From Coffea arabica (Eukaryota; Streptophyta; Magnoliopsida; Gentianales; Rubiaceae), in the NCBI RefSeq assembly GCF_036785885.1, contig NC_092320.1, positions 22,445,557 to 22,509,556 of the forward strand: 64,000 bases of DNA, in the 5' to 3' direction. The notes beneath the pieces were generated by a model. It was given only the letters and a program-made list of their open reading frames with translations, was not told the DNA's origin and made no database searches. Of the stretch, positions 23,904 to 37,069 are shown in pieces. The position numbers and the translations under genes are program-made. How positions within the stretch are numbered: position 1 is the first letter of the stretch; every line of letters begins with the position of its first letter.

Positions 23904-24447
23904 GGAAAATGGCCATTTTGATCCTTCATCTTTTGGATTTTGGCCAATTTAGTCCCTTGTCTATCTTCATGACCATTTTAGTCTCTTATCTGTGCAAAAG
24001 AATGCCAATTTAAGACCTCTCATGAAAAATTAGAAATTTTTGACAGAATTAGTCACATATAAGGCATGTGCACTATTAGAAATGATGGTTTTGGTCCATT
24101 ATGTTCAAAGTCATGTCCAATTTTGTCCCTTACATGTCTATTATGGTTTTCTAGTTTCTCATTAAAAGTCCTACAGTGATTTCATTTTGTGAAAATGTGA
24201 GTTTAAATTACTGAAAAGATAAAATTAGACATGAACTTGATGGTAATAGACCAAAATAGTCATTTTTAGCACTTCACATGGCTTGCAGTTAACTAATTCC
24301 ATTAGAGATTTTCATTTTTTCTGTTTGATATCCTAGATTATTTAATTTTTTTTTTGTAAAGATAAAAAAGTAAAATGGCTACAGTGATAAATAAGGGACT
24401 AAATTGATCAAAACTCTGAAGATAATGGACTAAAATGGCCATTTTCC
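23904..24447. repeat. Long inverted-repeat MITE ('aaaatggccatttt' ends)
   Basis: The first 50 bp (ggaaaatggccattttgatc through ccaatttagtccc) are the inverted complement of the last 50 bp (gggactaaattgatc through aaaatggccattttcc), with a few mismatches. The inner parts are also partly complementary. There is no coding capacity, and the target duplication is unclear. Confidence 0.7.
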
Positions 24448-25799
24448 ATTTTGTAAAATGGAGCATCAAAACATGAAGTTGACTAACCAAGCTTTAAAGA
24501 CAAAACTGTTCACGAATTATTTTCTTTAATTTCCCTAACTTACCAAAACAAGAGCTTCAAAGTTCAACTAGTTGTTATGTTAATAGTACAAATAATTAAT
24601 TTATGCAGAAGATACTTGGGAATGTGGTCATGCCAACTATCTCATTACTAACTAGTTGTCACCTAGTGCATTGCACGGGCATCTGTTTTGCTTTTACGTT
24701 TTCTTTAGTTTAAGTGAAACTGTGTTTTTTTTCCTCTATTAATTTGGAGAATGAATAAGAAAGAACGTAGCAAAGACTATTATAAATAAATTGAAGAAAT
24801 TTCATTAATACCTTTTATTACTTTCATCATATTCATCATCCTTAATATACAAGGTGAAATTATTAAGATAAAAAATTCGATACCTATTAAGAAAAAAATA
24901 TGAAGACAAAAAGAAGAACCATTACTAAACCCAAAGAATTTTGAGCAAAAAATATGAAGAAAAGTTCAAACCTTCCTAACGTACCTGCAAGTGCAAAAGA
25001 TAAGAGATAAGAGATTTACATAGTTGTTTAACATGAAAAAGCGTCCACGGAGGGCTGAGAGAGAAATTTGTTGAGAAAATTTATCCAGTGTTGAAAAAGA
25101 TAAAAGAAAAGAGGCCGGAGAGAGAATAATGATGAGGTCTTCTAAGAGTACCTATAAAAAACTCGCTTTGTCAAAATTGTTGATATGTGTCAAATGAACT
25201 CAGGAGTTCCCCCAAACACTTCACTAGGCTGAATTCTTTGGCCTAACTGAGGCAGAAAATTATTGTCCCCGTTGAAGTGTTTTGAGGGAACTCTAGAGAG
25301 CATCTAATGCTCTATTAACTAATCTATGCTTTTGCCCCTTGTTAGGTCACTCTCTTTATAGGGCTCTCCTGTCTCCACACATGCAGTTTCTGCATGTAAT
25401 TACTTTTCACAAGCCACATGCTGTTTTTTGGAGAATGGACGAACCTAGTCATGATATAGGTTCAGATGAAAGACAGATAGCTAACAAAACTTGAGAGGTC
25501 ATGTTTCTTCAACCTTTTCAATTAGTGGGCATCCCTTTTGATCTCTCTTTTTCAACTTTTTGTTCACGAATATAACGATATTATTTGTCCATAGAAAAAA
25601 AGAATGGCGAATCTATCAATCTCACGCGTGTTAATTTGGCAGAAGCATACAACTGCTAAACCTAGTCCACTAGAAACATAAATCTGGTAATTGTCCATCT
25701 TAAACATACTAAAAACTGCAGGATTGTTTGTCCAAGCAGTTCGCATCACTTTCTAGTTGCATTAAAAACCATAATTTTGCTGATAAACCTGGGAGTTAA
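24448..25799. other. Intergenic DNA with a short inverted repeat
   Basis: No gene is seen. 'caggagttcccccaaacact' (about 25201) faces 'agtgttttgagggaactct' (about 25277), a possible hairpin of some 23 bp per arm. The block 'gtgcattgcacgggc' near 24665 resembles a dispersed repeat, but its family is not known to me. Confidence 0.4.
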
Positions 25800-27795
25800 G
25801 GATATGAGAGTTGGAATACAAGTGGTTGAGCTCTAGAGGGTACAAGATGACAAGAATATATTTTATGTGTTTTAAGTGTGTTTTATTAGTTAGTTTTGGT
25901 GTGTTTTAATTAGTTTTATAGCTAATAAACTAAGATTCAAATGAAAATATGTATTTTATGGTTTAAAGTGTGAAAATTGCATTTCTATAAACTTTTACGG
26001 CAAATATTTCATGATTTTGCAAGATTAATGATTTACTCATCAAAGAGTGTGAATTGAGAAGAAAATTTGATGATTGGTGATGATTTGAGGTGTTTAAAGA
26101 AGAAATGAAATGCAAAATAATCAAATGAAGAATTGCAAGACAAGACTATTTTGATATGTTTCTGTATTTCGGCTATATCTTGAGCTATACATATTGGATG
26201 AAGATGACTCTTGAACCATGTTGAAGTAAGAGATAGATCTACATTTGGTATGAAGACATCAAAGTCCAATTCAGCCGTTTTCCTGGTCAAAAAGTCGAAA
26301 CATAGAAGCTTATTCGAGAGCTGAAACACAGAATTGACCAGTCTATAGTATTTTCATCATATCTCCATCCACCGAGCTCCAAATTAGATGATTTTTGAAG
26401 CATTGGAATGCTAAGTTAAAGAGCTACAACTTTCATATTTTACACAACAGCCAATTTGGTGGCTATCATAGAGAAAATTGTAGTTGAAATGAGGTCAAAA
26501 GTGAATACGCGTATGGCAGCCGAATTTTTGCAAATTGCTCAGCCATTTTTCTCATTTTCATACTACTTTCTAGCTGTAGTTGGAGAGAAAACTTAGGCTG
26601 CACATGTTCCTAATGCACAAAGGAAGAAAAATAGTTTATTGTCAAGTCAAAAAGATACGGTAGAATCAAGAGGCTGAACATTGTTTTGTTGACTTTGTTA
26701 ACACCTTAGATTTGGAGAATCAAGGGGGGAGAAGAAAAATACGGTAGGAGAGGGAAGGGACATCAGAATTTAGCATAAAAACTGAGGCTGGTGATATTCT
26801 CTCTAGCCAGCAATTTTTGCAAAAAGCACTTGGAGAGCTTGGAGAGACATACGGGAGAAAGCTTGGGTCTGCAGACATGTAGCTCTTCCATTTTCTGTGT
26901 GTTAGATTAGTTTAGTATAGAGTAGTATAGCTCATCCACTCTTGTATATTGACTAGATTAGGATGAAGATGGAGATGAAGAAGGAGAAGTTGAAGTTGAA
27001 GCTCATGTGACAAGGGTTATCTATTCTCAAACTTTTTATCTTTTGCATTGAATTCTTAAGTATGGTTAATATACAAGTTTTGGATTTTATGTTTATTATG
27101 TGTTTCTAAAGTTTATGCCTTGGGTTTGATTGATCTTTCTATGATTGTTAGTATTTATTATTTGGCTATTTGATTGCTATGATGTGAACAAGTTATTTAG
27201 CACTTTAGATCTCTAAATCATAATTAATCTGGTACCATTAATTGTGATTATCTAAGGTGTTGTTTCTGCAATGAAAATTGAGATTTAACACTGGTTCAAG
27301 AAGTGCTAAACATAGGGAGTACACTCATGAGAGTAGAGGTGCACCTATGTGGTTTTAGTGATTAATTTCATGTAATTTCATTGAAGAAATGAACTTGTAG
27401 CTAATCTCATAACTATGAGAATAGGTATGAATTAGTTATAAGTATAGTTGATTCACTACGAAAGTAGGATTCATATGCATAAGGAAATTACATCATAATT
27501 AACCAAGATAGTGGTAATCAATGATCCAAAAATAGCATTTGCATGAGTAGTTAGGGATATCATAACCTAAGGAGCTTTCATTTGTTATTTTGCATAAGTT
27601 CAGTAGGTTTCATTTCTTATATTTCATTGATAGTCTAAATAATAAAGAAGCTTTAGTAGTGCCGGTAATTGTTCAATCTTTCTCGTGGGATCGACCCGAT
27701 ATATACCCTAAACTACTAGTTGACCTGTATACTTGCAGTGAAACAGGTGTATTTCAGATTTTTAACTTGTATGTATATTAAAAGCCCGTCACAAG
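25800..27795 (+). repeat. Probable LTR-retroelement relic (solo-LTR-like, non-coding)
   Basis: The sequence has no gene but is organised like plant LTR sequence. It includes a stretch similar in wording to Athila/Ogre-type LTR 3' regions (gtgggatcgacccgatatat, then 'aaactactagttgacctgta' and 'tacttgcag'), and an upstream part with 'ggctatatcttgagctatac'. I could not find a second LTR, primer site or target duplication. The assignment rests on memory of such motifs and is weak. Confidence 0.3.
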
Positions 27796-30112
27796 AGTAA
27801 TAGGTTTATTCTTATCTTTTCATTTGCTACGTAATTCTGACTAGGTTCAAGCTAGAAAATCCATCTGGAGACTTGATTTTCAAGAGATCCTTTTAGAAGG
27901 CTAGTTGTCCTAATCAGGAAGGCCACAAATGCACGCGTACAAATCTTATCCACTCAAACAGAAGATAATTAAGGAATCAATTACACCACTACAAATTCTC
28001 TGCTTTGCATATTTGCACTTCACTGGTTAATTTCCATGTGAATTCAGCAAAATATGCATCTAAATTCTATCTTTCAAAAAGAGTGGTTGCGTTCTTTAGC
28101 CTAAATTAAACGACATGACAATCAAAGACAAATTTTGTATTACAAGAAGTGTATGGTTGATTAATCAAAGACAAATTTTGTATTTTGTAACACAAATAGG
28201 TTTGTAGGAATTCAAATTCTACCATTTTCATTGAAGTAATGATTAATGAACTATTGGCCTTAGAAGCACCATGAATCTTTTTGTTGCACAATCCTTGATT
28301 ATGTCTCGTTTTTTCAAGATCATCCTAGTTTAAGTCCTTGAGTAAAAGCTCACCCATCTGACCTCCAAAGTGTTTTGAGAACCTTGAGACTGCACTCCCT
28401 TTACCAGCCAAACTCTCCAAATGAACCTTCTTTTCTAGTCAATTGGATTATTTTCTACATATAATGACTGACAACCAAATGGCTTCTGATTATTTCTACA
28501 TTGCAAAGCATGACCTCTTAGCGTACTTCTAGCGTATAAAATTAACCATTTGAATATTAACTGACTTGTTAGATAAGGATCCATTTGAATGGAATAATGA
28601 AGTAAATGCTGGTTTTCAAACTAGAACTGTACTGCACCAATTTTAGCCTTGCTATATTTTTTTGAAACATTAATTTTATACCTGTGATTAATACTTATAA
28701 GGCACTAGAATTGATGAGCACTAATTGGCTAGCCATAATCATCTTGTCAGAGTAATATTTATCCAAACACAGACATTACTCTCAATTAGTTAATGCCATA
28801 TATTCTAATTGTTGTTTTTGAACTCATTATCCACGAATTACTCATTTTCTTTCTCTTTCTCATTGACAGAACGAGCTTTTGTCTACTTCTCTCATTTCCC
28901 CTCCATTTCTTGCCTTCCAATCTCTCTCCCTATTTCCTATTTTACAATTTGTTTTCATTTTGTTGAGACTTTTTGTAGTATATGGTTCAAGATTTTTTGC
29001 ATAATACTATTCTCCGCTTTGCTCTTGCTATTTTTCCATCACTATTAGTAAGTGTTTCTTTTTTTCTTCCTTTTTTGCTTTTATTCCATTATGTTTTCTA
29101 TTAAATAATCTTTGCTTACAATTTTTTTCTTTTATTCCATTATGTTTTCCATCACTATCAGCACATTATTACAAATTTCATCAATTTTTTTATAACTCCT
29201 CCATGTTCCAGGTGCTTCTTATCATGAGTGGTATACCTACTCTTGAACGGCTTCATCAATTTTAATTGAACTTTAAATCTTTACGGTGCAATGGTTGCTT
29301 TAGTGGACAAGCTCATATTCGTTAGCAAGAGAAGAGGGAGATCATTAGGCCACATCTAATCATCCATACTAAAGTCATTTTTTTCATATTATAAAATTAG
29401 AACCTTGAGGGTTTACTATGTTTTTTTAATTCATATTTTTTTTATTAAAGATCATGGAAAAACTGTGTGATTGCTTTTATAATGTCATTCAAACTCAATC
29501 CTATGATATATGCAACATGCTTTATTTCTTTGAATTTTGCTTGTTTAATGTATTAGTGTGCAATTGATCTCCTTATAAACTTCACTACCTTTTCCGCTTT
29601 TCTAATTATTATATGAATCTTGATTTCAACATGTGTCCATATTTTCTAATAACTAGATTAAATTTATTTTTAATTGTGTTATGTTCTATACCCCATGCAT
29701 ATAGAAGGAAAAGTGCGTGTACATTTTTTTGGACTATTTTCATTTTAGATTGTTAGTTGTTTGAGTTAAATCATATTGTATTTGCAAAAAAAAAAAACTT
29801 CTTTTAAATACGACTTTGAAAATTAAAAATAAGAGTGCTCTAAAGTAAAAGAATTACAATCTAAGAAAAAATAGGTAAAAACTCAAAACCAAATCAACGA
29901 GTTATGAAAATAATAGATAAATAAATTAAAGAGATGGAAGAAGTAGGCAAGCTTTTCAATTAACTAGAAAGAGATAAAAAGAAATAATTGGTGGATAATG
30001 AGTCCAAGAGAATCAATGAGAATATATGGTGTTGAATAGTTGAGGGTAATGTTGGTATCTGGATAAATATTGTTCTGGCAAGAATATTATTGCTCTGACA
30101 GTATCGCCAGCC
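27796..30112. other. Intergenic DNA, nothing certain
   Basis: AT-rich, with pyrimidine-rich stretches at 28840-28960 and 29050-29100. 'attacaagaagtgtatggttga' is bracketed by two copies of 'caaagacaaattttgtatt' (28121 and 28158). No gene recognised. Confidence 0.45.
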
Positions 30113-30117
30113 ATACT
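30113..30117. repeat. Target site duplication, left (ATACT)
   Basis: ATACT immediately precedes the left LTR and recurs exactly at 45700-45704 right after the other LTR. A 5-bp duplication is the standard footprint of LTR retrotransposon integration. Confidence 0.95.
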
Positions 30118-33100
30118 TGTGGCGACCCCACTTCCCCCTGAGGCGAACCAAAGGGTTGGCGGGCCGTCTGCCCAACTCTCGCCAGGACTCACGCGAGCAA
30201 TTTAACCCCAAAACCTTTCGAAGAAATACTAATCTATTACAAAATAAATTTTTCCCGAATAACATCATACCTAAAGCCACATTAACTTCAGAGATAGCAA
30301 TGATAAAATAACCAGTCGAGGCCCTTAAACAACCTACGAGCTACGTACCGAAGTATAAGTCGTACCCAACCAGATAGATAAATACATAATCCATAATACA
30401 AGCTTACAAGCCAAATAATCGAATTAGGGTTTACACATTTTCCAACTTCAAGTGGCAATCCAAAAAGGAAAATACCTTATCCCAATAACACATTACAGCC
30501 CACAGAATAAGTATTAGTGTTCAAATACAATCCCAAAAAGAAAACATAAATAAGCATCCATCTTTCAGTTTCCAGAACCTGTTAAGGAAAACAATAAACG
30601 TGGGGTGAGCTAAAGCTCAGTGGTGCCCCAAAACATGCAATCACATAAACCAAACAACGGATAACAATTTAAACAAATTGAACAGTTAGGAAAGCGTGTA
30701 ACAGCACAAGGTAGGATACAGGGGCTCTCGGGAGCCATTCTCCTCGCTTGATCAGATACCCTTGTAGTTGACCCTCCGTCAACTTTCACTACTTATAGTC
30801 CATGTAGATCCACTTATTTTAATCCTAACCCGTCACCGTTCATACCTCTGCTTCGGGCCCGAACTTCGTCTACCGACGCAGTATACTCGAGATATACCCG
30901 TATAAAATTAGTCGGGGAATTCACCCAATGACGTGATTGCAATCAGATACATGCGTCGAGAAATTCACCAAACAACGTGATTGCAATCAGATACGTGCGT
31001 CGAAGGATTCACCCAATGACTTATTGTAGTTAGATACATGCGTCGAGGAATTCACCCACCGACGTAACTACATATTGATTTATGGTAGTTAGATTCATGC
31101 GTCGAGGGATTCACCCAACGACGTAACTACATTTAGATTCACGGATTTAGGAGAAAATATTTTGCACAAGTCACCACTCGAACGGCTAGTGTGATAAAGT
31201 ACACACAGCTCACTTCGATGGATCAGAAACCAATTTTTCAACCTATCACATAACAAGTCAAGAAAACACTTTAAACGGGTAGGCATAGAACAGGCAGGGA
31301 CACTCACCAAAAGTGAAGTTCAGAGTTCAAGCTGGGATTCAAAATTCCACGTCCTCGCTATACCCTAGAAATCCAGAATTTAAAACTATAAATGTTGTTG
31401 TACGGTTCTTGGTTTATAAATACAAAGTTATCTGGTATATAACTAGTTTATCTACTCCAAATAAATTAACAATTTCCCTAGAGTTAAACTAGTGAAAGTG
31501 ATGAAATACTTCATAGGATTTCTTTCTTTCTAGAGGTGCAGACCAGAACCAATTTGCTTTGAATAAGATTTCTTGCCAACAAGTTTTCTGCGCCTTTTAT
31601 TTAAAATTATTAAAATCCAGTTTGACCTTTAAAGTACAAATATAATACTTTCAATTTCTATTCAAGTTCCAGGTTTATAACTATAAAGGTTTATCGAGTA
31701 TATAACTAGTTTATCGTTTCGGAGTAAATTCAAAGATCTACTTAGGTTGAAACTTGGCAAAAGTGGAAGAAATGTTTTTATAGTTTTCTTTAAGATACTT
31801 TTCCTTATAAAAGGTAACTAGTATTATTTTCTTGAAATAAGTCGACAAAACTCTTAATATCAATGTTAGAAAGTTACTTTGAACATTCCTCTAAAGTTAC
31901 GGCTTTTGCAGAAATTATCCTTAAAAACTATTTTTCCTAAAATAGGGTTTCTTGCCGAGCAAGTTTCCCAAGTTTTTCACTAAAATTAGTAAAACTCGTA
32001 TTTTGAAACTTTTCCTATAGTTAACTATCCAAGTGCAAAGCTTAAGGAAAGAAAAGGAATTAAAATAAGACTTAGAGTTTTCAAAAGCTATAGAACTTAT
32101 TTACTATAGCTATCGAGGCTAGTTTAAGCTAAAGGAAATTATCGAGTTGGAAAGTTTTAGGCAAAGCACTAGATATGGAGTTTTATAATATAATACTAGC
32201 TGGAAAAATATTTCTGATTAATTTGATCACAGTTACTCGAGTTCGCAAGGTCGATACAACTTCCACAGCTCCGACTCCGTTTCGAAATCATAATATGGAT
32301 CAAAATATGGCAAAAATCACATATCAAATTACTAGGGTTTCGTCAATCATTAGCCCTATATTTCAACAAGTGCGTTTCTGAATAAAATAAAATGATCAAC
32401 CAAGGCTTCATCAATCATTAGCACTTGGTTTCAGCAAGCCCATCATAAGCAAATAAAAATAAAAGTAAAGCCTCCAAGACATTCCAGCAATTAACTTTCA
32501 TCACCCTGTAGTACTTATAAAATCATTCAAATGGCCAAGGGCTTCATCAATCATTAGCCCTTGACAAAATCAATTACTTCCAACCACAATTTAATCAAGA
32601 ATTTAAACCACAAGTAAGCTAAAATCTCAATCCAAAACCAAATTTTAATTTCACAAAGAAACAGGACATTCCTACCAAAACAGTCTACTTCAAGGATTTA
32701 CAGACAGCAGTACACATGGAGGAAAAGTGCGAAATTTCTACAGGACAAAGGCCTATGATTCTAGTTTCAAATGCCACTGACGGTGCCTTAAACGGATTTT
32801 TCTATACCAAGATATAAGCATTTTACTGAGACTGGTCAGGGACATCCGAAAATCTGAAATTTCAATTTTTCACTTGTGAAAACTCCTTTTTCTCTTTTAA
32901 CTCAAAAATGTTTTTATTCAGACCATCCATACACTTCTTATAGGACTTCGCAACAATAATTTCTAGGTATTTCCATCAATCATGATTCAAGTAACAATTT
33001 AAAATCAATCTAAGATTCCAATTCAACCTTTGACTATCACATAAGAAATTTCCAGCATGTAACCCAACCTTTTTCTGGTTCTAGCTTCAATTTATCAAAT

Positions 33101-36027
33101 ATTTCATCGCTAAACAACTTACACCACTTAAAACTTACAACTCCTCTGTATTTCTAAACCATCATTTTCCAAGGAAAATCCAGAAATAGGTTAAAATTCC
33201 AAAAGAAAACAAATTGAAAATTTCTGATCACACCTCTCGGCTATCCAGAATTTTTCCAGCACTTAGGTGTTTATAAATCCAACTTTTCCTTAGCTAAAAC
33301 ATGGTTTTAGGTTCTCAAATTTGTCATGCATCAACTTATCTTAACCAATTAACACTTCTAGTTCGGAATTAAATTCAAACAATGGTCATAAATCTCAAAA
33401 TTTCCAGGTTCAACCTCACGGTAGTTCATAAGAATTTTCCAGCAATTGTATGTTCTTATTACAACTTTTTCCTTGGCTAAAACAGAGTATTAAGGTCTCA
33501 AATTCAACATGCCATCACTTAACTAATTTGTTAACATTTCTAGCTCAAGAATTAAATTCGATTAACAACGAAAATCATCCAAGATTTCCAGAAATCTTCC
33601 AACAAGCCACGGATGATCATGCATGTAGCAGATTTCTATCTCATTTTATTTTTCTGGTTTAAACCCATTAATTAACTACATGCAAGGCTCAATTATCTTG
33701 TTATTTCCCAGCTAATCACGATTATAAGCTCAGAACAACAGGATTAAACCAATTAAGGTTGCATTATTCAAGTCAAGCTCTCGGCTATCACAAAAAAAAA
33801 TGCCAGCAGCTAATGGTCATAAAATGTAAACTTTTCCCTGGCTGGATCATTATATTAGGCCCCCAAAATTGACATGCGAGGCTACCTAATGAAGTTACTT
33901 ATCATATCCAGTTCAGAACAAGTTCGGTCAGCAGCTATAACTATCCCCAATTCCAGAAATTCCTACAACTATTCTCGGATGAGCTTGCATGCAACAGATT
34001 TTGTATCTCTCTAATTTTCTTGTTTGATCACCACTAATTAACATCATGCAAGGTATAATCATCCCATTTATAATTAGCTAAACGTATATCTAAACTCAAA
34101 TTGCATCGAATTAGCAGATTAAAGCTACAAATTTCCAGCTTAGCTCTCGGCAGAAATTTTTCATCAAAACAGAATTTTCCTAAGCTCCTTAATTCATCAT
34201 CCAACTTCATAAAATTATCATGCAAGGCCCTAATCAGCTTAACCATCCGAGTTTTAATTAACTAAACACAATTTCAAGCTCAGATTGTCGAAATTACACA
34301 AATTAAGCACGGCATTCTTAATCAGTCTCGGCAACCCATTTTCTTTTCAAAACAGATTTTTCTAGTGTTTTGATTTCATCATCCGATTGCACAAACAATA
34401 CATGCATGCCCCTCGATGGCTCAATCTACCTCTTGATCAACCTAAAATGGTCCAGAATTTACCTCACAGTGCAACTCACTCACACGACAGAGCTGAATTT
34501 TTTTCTTCCACTCGGCACGCGCGCAAGGCTTGAAGTGCTGGTTCTGGTTGCAATAGTTGCAGCTGGGACTGATGAAGGTGGTGACGATCAGTAGCTCCCA
34601 CGACTTCCACTTGCTCTCTCCTTTCTTCCCTCAAGCTCACGGACAGACCAGAGAAGATTCAGCTCGCGATTTTTCTTTCTTTCCTCTTGGCTGCAAGGTG
34701 CAGTTCACTCTCTCTCTCTCTCGTCGATGATCACGAGGTGAAGCCCTCCCTCTCTAACTCTTGGTCAATGCTCACGGTGTGAGGAAATGGAACTGGTTGT
34801 GTGAGGTTGAAGTGAAGCAATAGGCGCGGTTAAGGGGGTTGGGTGTGCAAGAGGGTGGAGTGCGAAGGTGTTTTGTGATATAGGAATGAAGATGGAGTGG
34901 GATGGTATCGCGGTTTTGTGATATGAAATGGAAAGGAAATGGTTTGCGGTTTGTGTTATGAATTGGAGAGTATGGTATAGGGTGCCGCTGTTTTGGATCA
35001 GAGATTGCGTGTAGGAATCGATTGCGTATCGATTTAGCAAAAAAAATGTGATTGGCCGGTAGTTGCGGTGATTGAATTTGCTATCAGAGGGTTTGTTTGG
35101 TTTGCATGGAAATGTAAGGGCATTTTAGTCTTTTCACTTTGCTCCCTCACCTCAACTTAATTTCTCACTCCTAACTTAATTCCAAAAATTATCCCCAAGC
35201 GTGATTTAAACGCCTAATTATACCCTAATATACCTAAACCATTTTTATCGAATAATTATCGATTAAACTTGAGTATTAAGGTTCCTAATAATTCTTATAT
35301 TATTTAGCGATTAAATTAGTTATTAGAATTTTCCAATTATTATTTCTCAAGAATTAGAGTTAGTCTAACTCGAAATTTATCGATTTAGTAATGTAAAGTC
35401 AAGTGAAATAATAATTTAATCCAAGGGTGTCAATTTGCACATAAAAGTATTTTTATGCACTTATTGCGAAAACAAAGAAAGATAAGGATGTATGTATCAA
35501 ATTTTCACGCATTAAGTATGTTTAGTATATTAGAATCATATTTATCTAAAATTCATTGGTTTTCATCTTAACGCGGAAATTCCTATTAACATTTAACATT
35601 ATTAACGATTAAAACTAGTTATCGGAAATCAAAGAATTTATTTTAAAGTAATAGAATTAATCTAACTCAAGAAATATTAATTTAGTATAGCAAAACCGAG
35701 TAATTCAATATTGGCACAATTATATTATTTATTACATAGAACTTATCTTTACGCTTTCATTTCGAAACAATTAATTACAATACTAGAATTCAAGGAAATT
35801 AATTGTTAGATCAATGAAATAGTTTACCATCGAAATATGAAGTTAATGTAACAAAACTAAGAAATTTAGTAGTCTAGCACAATTCTTTTATTTTGCACAT
35901 AACGTTTTATTTCTACGTACTTATTTAAAAACAATTGGACTTAGTGCTAAAATTTATTAAAGAATTAAAATGCAAATAAAATAAAATATGCCCTGATAAT
36001 TATATGTCTATTTTCAGGGTTCTCACA
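30118..36027 (-). repeat. 3' LTR (5910 bp)
   Basis: It starts TGTGGCGACC and ends GGGTTCTCACA on the plus strand, matching 39790-45699 base for base except at six positions that I found: 30175, 30561, 30958, 30961, 31097 and 35456. It contains short tandem repeats at about 30910-31130, three copies of a 'ttcatcaatcattagccctt' motif (about 32336, 32408, 32544) and divergent blocks of some 180 bp at 33230-34330 repeating 'ctcggc...ttttccagca...ttttccttggctaaaaca'. Short open frames within it are duplicated exactly in the other LTR and are not genes. Confidence 0.97.
30910..31130. repeat. Tandem repeat array inside the LTR (five units)
   Basis: Five units begin with 'gtcg.ggaattcaccca.cga' at 30911, 30955, 30999, 31042 and 31101, at periods of 44, 44, 43 and 59 bp. 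Each carries 'acgt' and 'attgcaatcagatacatgc' or 'gtagttagatacatgcgtcg'. The same array is at about 40582-40802 in the other LTR. Confidence 0.85.
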
Positions 36028-36040
36028 TCCTCCTCTCCTT
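36028..36040 (-). other. Polypurine tract of the LTR element
   Basis: On the minus strand this reads AAGGAGAGGAGGA directly before the LTR start TGTGAGAACCC. All bases are purines. It is where plus-strand DNA synthesis would be primed. Confidence 0.9.
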
Positions 36041-36721
36041 AAAATGAATTTTGTCCTCAAAATTTTTACTTTCTCAAGAGATAGGTCGGTTTACTTTTTG
36101 CATCTCTTCTTCTAGTTCCCAAGATTAGTGCGGTCGTTTAGTTTTAGATCATTTATTTGCTACAAGGTCATATTTTTATTGTCTCACGCGTTGACCAAAA
36201 ATTTCGTTGGTTCTAATTTATGTGTACCTCGAAAAATTTCGCTTATATCAATTTAGTAGGTTTCCACTCGTTTGGCCTTAAGGAGAATTAATTAGTCATG
36301 TAATTTATTCAACTATATAATGTATTCCAATAGCTCAAATTACAATATACCTATCGTGTATATTCGATTCATATATATATATTGCACTATTCTAGAATAT
36401 TTCTAGAATTTAAAATTTAAAATTTTTTTTATAAGTTCAATTGGGCACTAATTTAACCATTTATTTGTTATAATATTTCTAATAGCAAAGTAACTAAAAT
36501 AAAGGATATTTATAGTGTACATACAATTCGTAGCGTACATATAATTCATAGCGAAAGATCACAACCTCTAAAAGTGCTATTCTAGTTTAGGGTAACTATA
36601 ACTTTTATTCCTCGGGTGAGGTCAAACCCTCTTGATTTGTGAAACATTCACTACTAGGACCTCGTTCATGACCATTGGCACGAATTACTTCCATCTAGCT
36701 CCTGGTCACTCTGCAGCGGAC
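36041..36721. other. Internal domain between polypurine tract and gag, non-coding
   Basis: This is where pol would lie downstream of gag in the element's direction. Only AT-rich sequence with many stops in all frames is present. Confidence 0.6.
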
Positions 36722-37069
36722 CTAGTTGTCTGCTGAGTACTTCCTCTTTTTAAATGCTCTAGGGCATTCCGAAATCTTGTGCTTGGTACTACCGCACCTC
36801 AAGCACTTTCCCTGTTTCCTCCAATATCCGTCCTTAGTATGGCCAGTTTTTCTACAATACCCACAATTTGCATGAGAAGTGGTGGCCTGGCTATTTCGAG
36901 AGTTTTCTTTATTTTCCTTCTCCAGTTCTACATTTTGGCGTAGTAGCTCAATTTTCTCTGCATATTCTTGTTTCCATCGTCCCTCCCAGTAGTCAGCCAA
37001 TTTCCTTTGAAATTCTACTTCATTTCGGAGGATGTCCATTTCCTTACGCATGTCTTCCAAAGTTGTCAT
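36722..37069 (-). CDS. Gag C-terminal fragment with coiled coil and zinc knuckles
   Basis: The frame starts at a true ATG and encodes 115 residues. Residues 1-55 are a charged coiled-coil stretch rich in Glu, Lys and Leu. Two zinc knuckles follow. The first is CGYC then GH, but its last cysteine is tyrosine (TKDGYWRK). The second is intact: CLRCGSTKHKISEC, the C-x2-C-x4-H-x4-C pattern. The CWRK-GKCLRCGS layout is typical of Ty3/gypsy chromovirus gag, just before protease. Here neither capsid sequence upstream nor protease downstream is seen, so it is a short remnant that could still bind RNA. It is the only notable frame in the interior of the element. Confidence 0.75.
   Translation of the reverse strand: MTTLEDMRKEMDILRNEVEFQRKLADYWEGRWKQEYAEKIELLRQNVELEKENKENSRNSQATTSHANCGYCRKTGHTKDGYWRKQGKCLRCGSTKHKISECPRAFKKRKYSADN

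Noticed and set aside
28809-29048. 79-codon Phe/Ser-rich frame
   Set aside because: Translation of a pyrimidine-rich stretch, not a gene.
30910-31130. CRISPR array
   Set aside because: The repeat units are imperfect and contiguous, without unique spacers, and the DNA is from a plant LTR.
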